Shown here piece by piece: positions 5,239-11,826 of a stretch of 21,463 nt of DNA. The notes beneath the pieces were generated by a model. It had not been told where the DNA came from. It ran no database searches and worked only from the letters and a program-made list of their open reading frames with translations. Numbering within the stretch: the stretch's first letter is position 1; every line of letters begins with the position of its first letter. The stretch is from an uncultured Collinsella sp. (lineage in GTDB: Bacteria > Actinomycetota > Coriobacteriia > Coriobacteriales > Coriobacteriaceae): positions 1 through 21,463 of the forward strand of contig CABPWH010000036.1 of assembly GCA_902461085.1 (NCBI GenBank), written 5' to 3'. A program made the position numbers and the translations under genes.

Positions 5239-7680
5239 GTGGCAGAGCGTCCGACATACAAGCTCAGGTTTCTCGATCCCAAGAAGCGCTTTCCGGCGAT
5301 GCCCGAGCAGCCTGCGGGACGCTCATATGGCGTGGTTTGGAAGCTCTTTGGCGAGGACCCGCATGAATCATGCTATGTCGTCGAATTCGTCGGCAAAAGC
5401 CATGTGTCGCTTTTGGGCTACGTGAGCGTTTCGGGTGAGGTCTATAAGGTGGACCGTCCCGTTAACGAGATGTCGCTGCCCGACGATCCCGACATGCAAC
5501 TGATTCTCGACGAGTCCGATTCCAACATCGGTGAGATTGCGGTCAGGGGTGCCGATGGGACGATGCGCTCCCGGGCGCGAGTCATCGGCTCTCCCGAAGG
5601 AACCATGCGCGAACAATCCGATCGCGAGACGTGGAATTCGACGCGCAGCCTTCGCTACGGCGAGTTCATGGCCTCGATGTTCTTGCGTTACGTGATATTC
5701 GCCGATTCTGAAAACTCCATCTCAAGCACGGCAAACGGTGACGGCCTCGACGAGGGCATGAAAAATGCCGTCGACAAGATCAAACTTGTAAAACTCCCCG
5801 AGCCGGTTGAGGTACTGCTGGGTTTTGATTCCACGCCGCTGCCCGATGCAATTGAAACGTTGCTCTACCGCATTGACCATACAGATAATCCAAGTGGCAT
5901 TGAGCGCTATGCCGCCGCTTTGATGGGCGAAGTTAATCTGCCACGCCTGCGCACCATAGCGGCTAAAACCGAAATGAGCCTGGCGCGCATCGATCGCTCG
6001 AGGCTCTTCTATCTCAATTTTGACCGTAGCCTGCTGGACCAGGACGAGATCGATACCCTGCTTGCCGTCGAGTGCCGCCTGAACCGCCTATCGGGCATCC
6101 TTGAGCGTATTGGAGCAGGGTTGGGCCCCGTTGCCTCGTCGCCAAGCTTTGAGGGCTGCTCGCTCTTCGACCTATGGCATATCAGCAAGACGACAAACGA
6201 CGTTCCTCGCTTGCTCGAAACGCTGTCGAATGACAACCCGTGGGCCAAGCCGGGGACGGTTGCGTGCCAGCCGGGTGGAGAGTGGGACGTTCGCACCCGC
6301 TTTGCACGTATCGTAGAAGCGCTCAACGTGGTCACGCGGCTCGATTACACCTATCGAGCGAACGTCGCCGAGGGCATCATGCTGGTGCGATTTGGCCGCA
6401 CGGTTGTCGATGCTATGCCGCGGCGCGAATACGATGCTCAAGATGACGCCTGGCGCGAGGTAGATGAGCCTAAGCGCGCAGCATGGGCCACCGAGCACGA
6501 TGCGCGTATTGCGCTTACACTCGCGGCGGCTTGCTTTGCTTCGGGTGCTCGCATCACGCGCTGCTACGTGCAGATTGCGGCTCCCGACGGCGAGCAGGGC
6601 GAGCGCGTTGTTAAAACGTACTCCTTTGGCCGTGCGGCTTATCTGGCCGATTGCGTTTCTGTCGCCAAGGATCTTGAGAGCATGGATATGGACGACATGC
6701 CCTGCAAGCATTTGCTCGAGGCATATGAGGCAGATGCGCCGGACATGATTGAGCCTGCAGAGGTTCACGCCCGACCACGCGATGACCATCGTCCATTGCC
6801 GCCTGCGCTTCGCGATCTGCTGCTCGCTGATACGGCTGACGAGCTTGAGGTCATGGAGGAGGACAACGATCCGTATGTCGCCCGTGTCGTCGAGCTGCGC
6901 GAGCAATCCAAAGTTGACCGAGCCGGTGCTTTCGAGGGCTTTTCTCGCCTTGTCGAGGAGCTGGAAGCCAAGTGTACTGTTGCTGAGCTTTTGGCGACGG
7001 GCCCAGTGCAGACCCAGTTCTGCGACAACCAGCTGGTGCGCATGGTGCTGCCGGTGATGGAGGAGGACCGTTCCGTGCGTATCCTTCGCGCTCCCGATGC
7101 GCTGTATTTTGCCCAGCACGAGATTTGCAGCTTTTACGCCGAACAAGAGGACTTTGAGCGTGCGCTGCCCGAGGTGCGCCGTCTCTACGACTTGGCGCGC
7201 TCGTCCATGCAGTCTCACTTTGCCCTGATTAACGTGCTAGCACGCCTGGAGCGTTATGACGAGATTATCGAGGTAGCGCGTCACGGCCTGCGCATTGCCA
7301 GCGACCGGCCTTCGATCGGTTACCTGTTCTATCGCCTGGCATTCGCCTACTGGAACTGCGACCAGCTCGAGCTGGCGCTGGCATGTTATCGCCTGGTGCC
7401 GCGCGGCGAGGAGTCGGGCGGCAGTGCGCAGGAGGAAATGCAGGGCCTTATGAACGAGATGGGCGTCATCAAACCGCCCACGTTTGAGGAGGCTGTCGAG
7501 ACCATCCGCAAGGCAGGTCTTGAGCTGCCGCCGGTGCCCGCCGTGACCAATCAACTCGCGGATGCCGCCGTGCAACTCGTCGACAACGGCTTCTTTTTCT
7601 TGGCGCGCGGCTGCATCTATCAAATGTGGCGCACCATGGGTAACGATGAGCTCGGCTCCCTCAACCGCTCGCTGGGGTAG
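5239..7680 (+). CDS. Large hypothetical protein with TPR-like C-terminal repeats (813 aa)
   Basis: I do not recognise the family. No signal peptide or membrane helix is seen, so it is probably cytoplasmic. Residues about 1-130 look beta-rich, and 130-400 are mixed with long amphipathic helices. An acidic segment (about 520-560) includes MEEDNDPYVARVVELREQS. Residues about 625-725 show helix pairs of the tetratricopeptide type (FYAEQEDFERALPEVRRLYD, ALINVLARLERYDEIIEVAR, LFYRLAFAYWNCDQLELALA), which normally bind proteins. The start is taken as GTG 5239 with AGGGTGA about 8 bases upstream; no better start is visible close by. It is monocistronic between tRNA-Arg and the AAA ATPase region. No catalytic motif was found. 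Confidence 0.8.
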   Translation: MAERPTYKLRFLDPKKRFPAMPEQPAGRSYGVVWKLFGEDPHESCYVVEFVGKSHVSLLGYVSVSGEVYKVDRPVNEMSLPDDPDMQLILDESDSNIGEIAVRGADGTMRSRARVIGSPEGTMREQSDRETWNSTRSLRYGEFMASMFLRYVIFADSENSISSTANGDGLDEGMKNAVDKIKLVKLPEPVEVLLGFDSTPLPDAIETLLYRIDHTDNPSGIERYAAALMGEVNLPRLRTIAAKTEMSLARIDRSRLFYLNFDRSLLDQDEIDTLLAVECRLNRLSGILERIGAGLGPVASSPSFEGCSLFDLWHISKTTNDVPRLLETLSNDNPWAKPGTVACQPGGEWDVRTRFARIVEALNVVTRLDYTYRANVAEGIMLVRFGRTVVDAMPRREYDAQDDAWREVDEPKRAAWATEHDARIALTLAAACFASGARITRCYVQIAAPDGEQGERVVKTYSFGRAAYLADCVSVAKDLESMDMDDMPCKHLLEAYEADAPDMIEPAEVHARPRDDHRPLPPALRDLLLADTADELEVMEEDNDPYVARVVELREQSKVDRAGAFEGFSRLVEELEAKCTVAELLATGPVQTQFCDNQLVRMVLPVMEEDRSVRILRAPDALYFAQHEICSFYAEQEDFERALPEVRRLYDLARSSMQSHFALINVLARLERYDEIIEVARHGLRIASDRPSIGYLFYRLAFAYWNCDQLELALACYRLVPRGEESGGSAQEEMQGLMNEMGVIKPPTFEEAVETIRKAGLELPPVPAVTNQLADAAVQLVDNGFFFLARGCIYQMWRTMGNDELGSLNRSLG

Positions 7681-8001
7681 GGGCGGCATAGAAGGGCTGG
7701 ACCGCGCTTGTCATCCCATTTGCTCACCATGCCGACAAAACGAAGGGGCTACTGCTGCCGGCGTACCGGGAACATTTGCGTATAGATAAGGTATAACGAA
7801 TTAAGTCGTAGCGAATTAAAGTACGAATTACTGTATCGAGCAGGTTGCCGACAAATTGAATGGAGCCATTTGTATTTGCTCAAGTGGGTGGCTCCAGCAG
7901 GACCGGTAAGGTCAAAAGCGGCTAGGTCTGCTAAACCTGTTAAACTCTGCTAAAGTTGCTAAACTTTGTTAAAGTTGTTAAAACTAGCAGAGGAGGGTCG
8001 A
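7681..8001 (+). other. 321-bp non-coding leader rich in short repeats
   Basis: No credible gene is present. Three CGAATTA copies occur at 7797, 7812 and 7824. An 8-bp inverted repeat, TGGAGCCA (7861-7868) and TGGCTCCA (7889-7896), has a 20-nt loop. Three 19-bp tandem units follow at 7928-7984 and end just before the ribosome site of the AAA ATPase. The region is visibly richer in A and T than its surroundings. Confidence 0.7.
7928..7984 (+). repeat. Three tandem 19-bp units with a TAAA core every 9/10 bp
   Basis: The units are CTGCTAAACCTGTTAAACT, CTGCTAAAGTTGCTAAACT and TTGTTAAAGTTGTTAAAAC. The TAAA cores start at 7932, 7941, 7951, 7960, 7970 and 7979, so spacings alternate 9, 10, 9, 10, 9. 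Each 19-bp unit thus holds two half-sites close to one helical turn apart, an iteron-like or operator-like layout. Confidence 0.85.
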
Positions 8002-9084
8002 ATGTCGAAAGCCATTAATCCCTTTAAGCCAACGGCGGGCATGAATCCGCCTGAGCTTATCGGACGTGACGCTGTTTTGGATGATTTTGCCGAGGCCCTT
8101 GAGAATGGTCCTGGTGCTCCCGATCGACTCATGCGCATCTCGGGCGTCCGAGGCACAGGTAAAACGGTGCTTCTCAATGCATTGGGTGATCTTGCGCGAA
8201 AAAAAGGATTCGAGGTTGTTGACGTCGCCTCGAATGCCGGTTTTTGCAGTAGAATCCTCGAGGCTCTACAGCGAAATGTTCGTCTTGAGTCAATGTCGAT
8301 TTCTCCATCAATTCTAGGAGTCAGCCTTGGCTCCGTTGAGGTATCGAAGTCGGCATCTCATCTGGGCGAGGCAATGTACGATGCCGCGAAGCGCGGAGGT
8401 CTGCTCATTACGCTCGACGAGATTCAGGATGCCTCAACTGAGGAAATGCGCGAGCTGGGCAATGAGATGCAGCTTTTGATTCGCCAAGGGGCGAATGTCG
8501 CTTTTGCATTCGCCGGCTTGCCAACATCGGTGGATGGCGTGGTGGTTGATGATACCCTTACCTTCCTTCAGCGGGCAAAACATATCGAACTCACTCGTCT
8601 CTCCGATTTTGAAGTCGGTGGATCGCTTGAGGATACAATGAGACGAGCGGGCAAGGAGCTCGATGAAGACGCCGCTGAGCTATTAACAAAGGCTTCAGCA
8701 GGCTATCCCTTTATGGTCCAGTTGGTCGGATATTACGCTTGGCAGGTTGCTGCGCGCAGCGGGGCGGAGAGCGTGAACGAAGGGTCCGCGCGTAAAGGTA
8801 TCCAAGCGGCTCTTGATAGCTTTAATGCTATGGTGATTGCCCCGGCGCTGCGCAGGGTTTCAGAGCGACAGTTTCAGTATCTCGCGGCAATGGCTCAATG
8901 CGAGGGCGATGAGATTGCCAACGGTGATATCGCCAAGAAGATGGGGTTGCCGGCGAACAAGGTCGGCTCGTATCGTAAACGTCTCATCGATGCGGGGTTG
9001 ATTGAGCCTGCGGGCTATGGCTGTGTTTCGTTTGCAATTCCGTATATGCGCGACTATTTGTTGGAGGCGGTGCGGGAAAGGTAA
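8002..9084 (+). CDS. AAA-family ATPase with C-terminal winged-helix-like domain (Cdc6/Orc-like)
   Basis: Protein of 360 aa. Walker A is GVRGTGKT (residues 48-55), Walker B is LLITLDE (134-140), and a sensor-1-like segment AFAFAGLP follows at about residue 170. The N-terminal NPFKPTAGMNPPELIGRD resembles the leader of Orc1/Cdc6-like and 'archaeal ATPase' P-loop proteins. The C-terminal 70 residues (SERQFQYLAAMAQ, ANGDIAKKMGLPANKVGSYRKRLIDAGLIEP) read as a winged helix likely to bind DNA. ATG 8002 has GGAGGG about 5 bases upstream; an in-frame TTG at 7966 lies within the repeats and is rejected. Its role is unknown: such solitary ATPases occur in mobile elements, toxin-like pairs and regulatory systems. 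The repeat array directly upstream would suit self-regulation. Confidence 0.85.
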   Translation: MSKAINPFKPTAGMNPPELIGRDAVLDDFAEALENGPGAPDRLMRISGVRGTGKTVLLNALGDLARKKGFEVVDVASNAGFCSRILEALQRNVRLESMSISPSILGVSLGSVEVSKSASHLGEAMYDAAKRGGLLITLDEIQDASTEEMRELGNEMQLLIRQGANVAFAFAGLPTSVDGVVVDDTLTFLQRAKHIELTRLSDFEVGGSLEDTMRRAGKELDEDAAELLTKASAGYPFMVQLVGYYAWQVAARSGAESVNEGSARKGIQAALDSFNAMVIAPALRRVSERQFQYLAAMAQCEGDEIANGDIAKKMGLPANKVGSYRKRLIDAGLIEPAGYGCVSFAIPYMRDYLLEAVRER

Positions 9085-9109
9085 AAATGGAATCGCTCCA
9101 AATTCCCTC

Positions 9110-9138
9110 TTGCCCATCCTCGACTGTTTGGTTACTAT
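9110..9138 (+). promoter_or_regulatory. Promoter of tRNA-Ser
   Basis: TTGCCC (9110-9115), a 17-bp spacer and TACTAT (9133-9138), with the tRNA 5' end 14 bp after the -10. Confidence 0.7.
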
Positions 9139-9152
9139 AGAACGGATGTTAC

Positions 9153-9243
9153 GGAGAGCTGACCGAGAGGCCGAAGGTGCTCGCCTGCTAAGCGAGTATG
9201 CCCCAAAAGGGCATCTGGGGTTCGAATCCCCAGCTCTCCGCCA
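9153..9243 (+). tRNA. tRNA-Ser (anticodon GCT)
   Basis: The acceptor GGAGAGC pairs with GCTCTCC (9233-9239), with discriminator G and encoded CCA. The anticodon arm CTCGC-CTGCTAA-GCGAG gives anticodon GCT, which reads AGU and AGC. The long variable arm, ATGCCC-caaaa-GGGCAT, is typical of class II tRNA-Ser. The T arm is CTGGG-GTTCGAAT-CCCAG in type. Confidence 0.97.
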
Positions 9244-9257
9244 GTTTAACTTTAAAG

Positions 9258-9284
9258 AAGGGTCCCATCGGGGGCCCTTTTTTA
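9258..9284 (+). terminator. Terminator of tRNA-Ser
   Basis: The hairpin AAGGGTCCC-ATCG-GGGGCCCTT is followed by a run of T. The same terminator recurs in diverged form at about 9447-9475. Confidence 0.9.
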
Positions 9285-9295
9285 TTATCGAGAAA

Positions 9296-9434
9296 GGGCG
9301 CTGGGGATTCGAACCCGAGAGGGCACGGGCGTTAAGCAAACGCGAAAGCGTTTGTAGCCCGTGGGCGAAAAGCCGCCAGGCTTTGAAGCCGGAGGGCATG
9401 CGTAGCATGCCCGGACATCCCCAGCTCTTCGCCA
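9296..9434. pseudogene. Degenerate tRNA-Ser 3' end enclosing a highly structured insert
   Basis: The right end (9418-9434) repeats the last 17 bases of tRNA-Ser, including CCA, with one change (TCTTCGCCA for TCTCCGCCA), and is followed by a diverged copy of the same terminator. The rest of the tRNA is absent. Instead, GCTGGGGAT (9300-9308) pairs with ATCCCCAGC (9417-9425) and encloses several hairpins: CACGGGC/GCCCGTG (9324-9330 with 9357-9363) around CAAACGC-GAAA-GCGTTTG, and GGGCATGC-GTA-GCATGCCC (9394-9412). It is either a relic of a second tRNA-Ser invaded by a palindromic element, or a structured RNA using the tRNA end. Confidence 0.55.
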
Positions 9435-9446
9435 GTATGAATTGAA

Positions 9447-9475
9447 AGAAGGGTCCCATTCAGGGCCCTTTTTTG
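9447..9475 (+). terminator. Second copy of the tRNA-Ser type terminator
   Basis: AAGAAGGGTCCC-ATTC-AGGGCCCTTTTTTG follows the degenerate tRNA end at the same distance as in the intact gene. It would end any transcript of the structured insert. Confidence 0.75.
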
Positions 9476-9508
9476 ATTAGGAGAATGTTAACTGGGGATT
9501 CGAACCCT

Positions 9509-9538
9509 CAAAAAATGAGGCGCCCCGTTGGACGCCTC
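9509..9538 (-). terminator. Terminator of the D,D-carboxypeptidase gene
   Basis: On the minus strand GAGGCG (9538-9533) pairs with CGCCTC (9522-9517) around a 10-nt loop and is followed by ATTTTTTG. It lies about 30 bp past the stop codon of the gene ending at 9567. Confidence 0.8.
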
Positions 9539-9566
9539 CTTTCAGCGAGTGTATTGTTCTTCGACC

Positions 9567-10907
9567 TTACACCTCGGGTGCCTTGGCTACGGTCTCGCTC
9601 TCTGCCGCAAGTGGGCGGTTGTCGGTGCGGCGGCCCAGGCGATCGAGCTTCACGAGCAGCCATTCAATGGGATTCGGCCCCGAGCCTTCCTCGTCGGCAA
9701 CCAGGTCCATGACGGCGATCTTGGTGCCGTCCTGCTTGAGCGTAACGCTGCCCACCTTGTCGCCCACATGCACCGTGCCCGAAAGATCGTCGTAGCTAAC
9801 CTTTTCGGTCACCTCGCCGGCAAGGGAAAACACGGTCGCTTGCGCCGTGGGGTCGGCGAGCGTGGCGTCGATCGTCTTGTCCGTCCAGTCGGTTTGACTA
9901 ATGCGCGCCATAAGCGGGTTGCCGTTGGCGGTCTTTTCTTGCGTGTTGGCGATCGCGACCGTCACCTTGTGACCGTAGTACCAGTTGGCAAGGGTGGCGG
10001 TATCGGTAAAGCGCTGATCGGTGGTGGTGGAGTTCAAAATAACGGTGTAGATCTCGTCGCCGTCGCGGTTGTAGGCGCTCGTAAAGCAATAGCCCGCGTC
10101 GTCGGTGGTGCCGGTCTTGCCGCCGATGTTGCCATCTTGGCCCAGCAAATAGTTATGCGTGTCCATGGAATGCGAATGGTCGGTGCCGTCGGCGCCCGTG
10201 ACCTCGATCCAGGAATCCTCGCTCGCTACGACCTCGCGGATCGTGTCGTTTTTCATGGCCTCCTGCATCATCAGCGCTACGTCGTGTGCGGTTGAGTGCA
10301 TATTGCCAGCCCACTCATCAAAGTCCAGACCATGCGGGTTTTCAAAAAGCGTACCGGTGCAGCCGAGCTTCTTAGCGCGCTCGTTCATGGCCTTCACAAA
10401 TGTGGCCTCGGCGTCTTTGGTCTTGGGGTCGATCTTCTTGCCCACATATTCGGCGAGCACGATGGCGGCGTCGTTGCCCGAGGGAATCATCAGACCGCGT
10501 AGTGCCTGCTCCACGGTAAGCTCGTCGCCTTCGAGCAAGCCGGCGGTCGAATTACCCACGGTGGCTGCGGCGTTGCTCACCGTGACCTTCTCGTCCATCT
10601 TGCAATTCTCGGCGGTTAGGATTGCGGTCATGACCTTGGTGATCGAGGCGATTTTGACCTGCTCATCGGCGCCGCGCCCATAGTAGACGGTACCGTCTTT
10701 GCCCATGACGAGGGCATTGGTCGCATCGATATCGGGCAGGTTTTCGGCCGTGATGCCGCGCGCATCGGCGGTTTTGCCGCAAACATTGTCGGTCGTGAGC
10801 ACTTGGGCGCCGGCGACGGTGGGCACGCCAGCGGCAAGGGCGATAGCGCAGACAAAGCCGGCGGCAAGCTGGGCTGAGCGCTTTGCAAAAGAGGTGAGGG
10901 ACTTCAC
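9567..10907 (-). CDS. Secreted D-alanyl-D-alanine carboxypeptidase (peptidase S11, PBP5-like)
   Basis: Protein of 446 aa from the proposed GTG start at 10907. The start gives a textbook signal peptide: basic MKSLTSFAKR, hydrophobic core LAAGFVCAIALAAGV, and cleavage near VAGAQ. Earlier in-frame starts (ATG 10976 and beyond) would put 23 or more residues before it, and the ribosome site is weak either way. Active-site motifs of the S11 family are present in order: SITK (Ser88, Lys91), SGN (143-145) and KTG (264-266). The enzyme removes the terminal D-Ala from peptidoglycan stem pentapeptides outside the membrane. A beta-rich C-terminal domain (about 330-420) follows. No clear C-terminal membrane anchor is visible, so attachment is uncertain. 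It is divergent from the VanRS-like pair at 11105. Confidence 0.9.
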   Translation of the reverse strand: MKSLTSFAKRSAQLAAGFVCAIALAAGVPTVAGAQVLTTDNVCGKTADARGITAENLPDIDATNALVMGKDGTVYYGRGADEQVKIASITKVMTAILTAENCKMDEKVTVSNAAATVGNSTAGLLEGDELTVEQALRGLMIPSGNDAAIVLAEYVGKKIDPKTKDAEATFVKAMNERAKKLGCTGTLFENPHGLDFDEWAGNMHSTAHDVALMMQEAMKNDTIREVVASEDSWIEVTGADGTDHSHSMDTHNYLLGQDGNIGGKTGTTDDAGYCFTSAYNRDGDEIYTVILNSTTTDQRFTDTATLANWYYGHKVTVAIANTQEKTANGNPLMARISQTDWTDKTIDATLADPTAQATVFSLAGEVTEKVSYDDLSGTVHVGDKVGSVTLKQDGTKIAVMDLVADEEGSGPNPIEWLLVKLDRLGRRTDNRPLAAESETVAKAPEV

Positions 10908-11104
10908 GGATTTCGCTTTCGACGGGATGGTCTCTTCTGGAACTAGAGTATATCGTTTGCCGGCGTCGGCGATCATCGCGTGCGTGCGTGGCTCACATCC
11001 GCTCCCGAACGGGCACAAGGGTGCTTAAGGCCGACTTAATCACCCACGCTTGTTGTGTGTGGCGTGCGTCGCCTCGGGCATAATGGAGCGCGAGAGGAGC
11101 ACGC

Positions 11105-11800
11105 ATGAACGAGCGCATACTGGTAGTTGATGACGAGAAGGCCATCGCCGACTTGGTTGGTATCTACCTTACAAAAGAGGGCTTTGATGTCCAGATTGCC
11201 TATAGCGGGGCCGATGCCGCCAAGGCAATCTTGGAGCAGGAGTTCGATTTGGCGCTGCTGGATGTCATGCTGCCCGATATCGATGGATTTGAGCTGCTGC
11301 GTACGATCCGTTCCAGCCATACCTATCCTGTGATCATGCTGACGGCGCGCGATGCCCAGCAAGACAAGATCGAGGGCCTTTCGCTTGGCGCGGACGATTA
11401 CGTGGTTAAGCCGTTCCGTCCGCTGGAGCTCATCGCGCGCGTGCACGCTCAGCTTCGCCGCTACACCAGCTACGGTAGCCGTGCGCAGGCGGCCGAGTCG
11501 CCGACCATTCAGTTCGACGGCTTGGAGATCAACCGCGACGCTCGTTCCGTGACGGTGGACGGTGCACCGGTACGCCTCACACCCACCGAGTATTCAATCT
11601 TGCTGTATCTGGTCGAGCATCGCGGCGGCGTGGTGGCCGTGGAGGACCTGTTCCGTGCGGTGTGGAACGAGGATTTTATGCCCGGCTCCAACAATACGGT
11701 GATGGTGCACATTCGCCACTTGCGCGAAAAGATTGGCGACGACGCACAAAAGCCGCGCTTTATCAAAAACGTCTGGGGCGTCGGCTACATCATCGAATAA
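11105..11800 (+). CDS. OmpR/PhoB-family response regulator, VanR-like
   Basis: Protein of 231 aa. The receiver domain (1-118) has the acidic pair D9-D10, phospho-acceptor D53 in LLDVMLPDIDG, T80 and K102 in VVKPF. A winged-helix DNA-binding domain (about 130-230) ends in IRHLREKIGDDAQKPRFIKNVWGVGYIIE, typical of OmpR/PhoB transcription factors. Overall resemblance is to VanR/CroR-like regulators; this is a family-level impression. ATG 11105 follows GAGAGGAG. A -10 candidate CATAAT lies at 11079-11084, implying a very short leader. The cognate kinase follows after 26 bp. The divergent D,D-carboxypeptidase is a plausible target. Confidence 0.95.
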   Translation: MNERILVVDDEKAIADLVGIYLTKEGFDVQIAYSGADAAKAILEQEFDLALLDVMLPDIDGFELLRTIRSSHTYPVIMLTARDAQQDKIEGLSLGADDYVVKPFRPLELIARVHAQLRRYTSYGSRAQAAESPTIQFDGLEINRDARSVTVDGAPVRLTPTEYSILLYLVEHRGGVVAVEDLFRAVWNEDFMPGSNNTVMVHIRHLREKIGDDAQKPRFIKNVWGVGYIIE

Positions 11801-11826
11801 CGCTTTTCGCTTGTGAGGATCTTGAT

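Noticed and set aside
7928..7984. CRISPR array
   Set aside because: Units are only 19 bp, directly abutting with no spacers, and no cas gene is present.
9153..9434. Phage or integrative-element attachment duplication at tRNA-Ser
   Set aside because: The 3' end is repeated directly, as in attL/attR, but only 191 bp apart with no integrase or cargo, and the terminator is copied too; a small local rearrangement is simpler.
9296..9434. A second functional tRNA
   Set aside because: No anticodon arm or D arm can be drawn; only the last 17 bases match tRNA-Ser.
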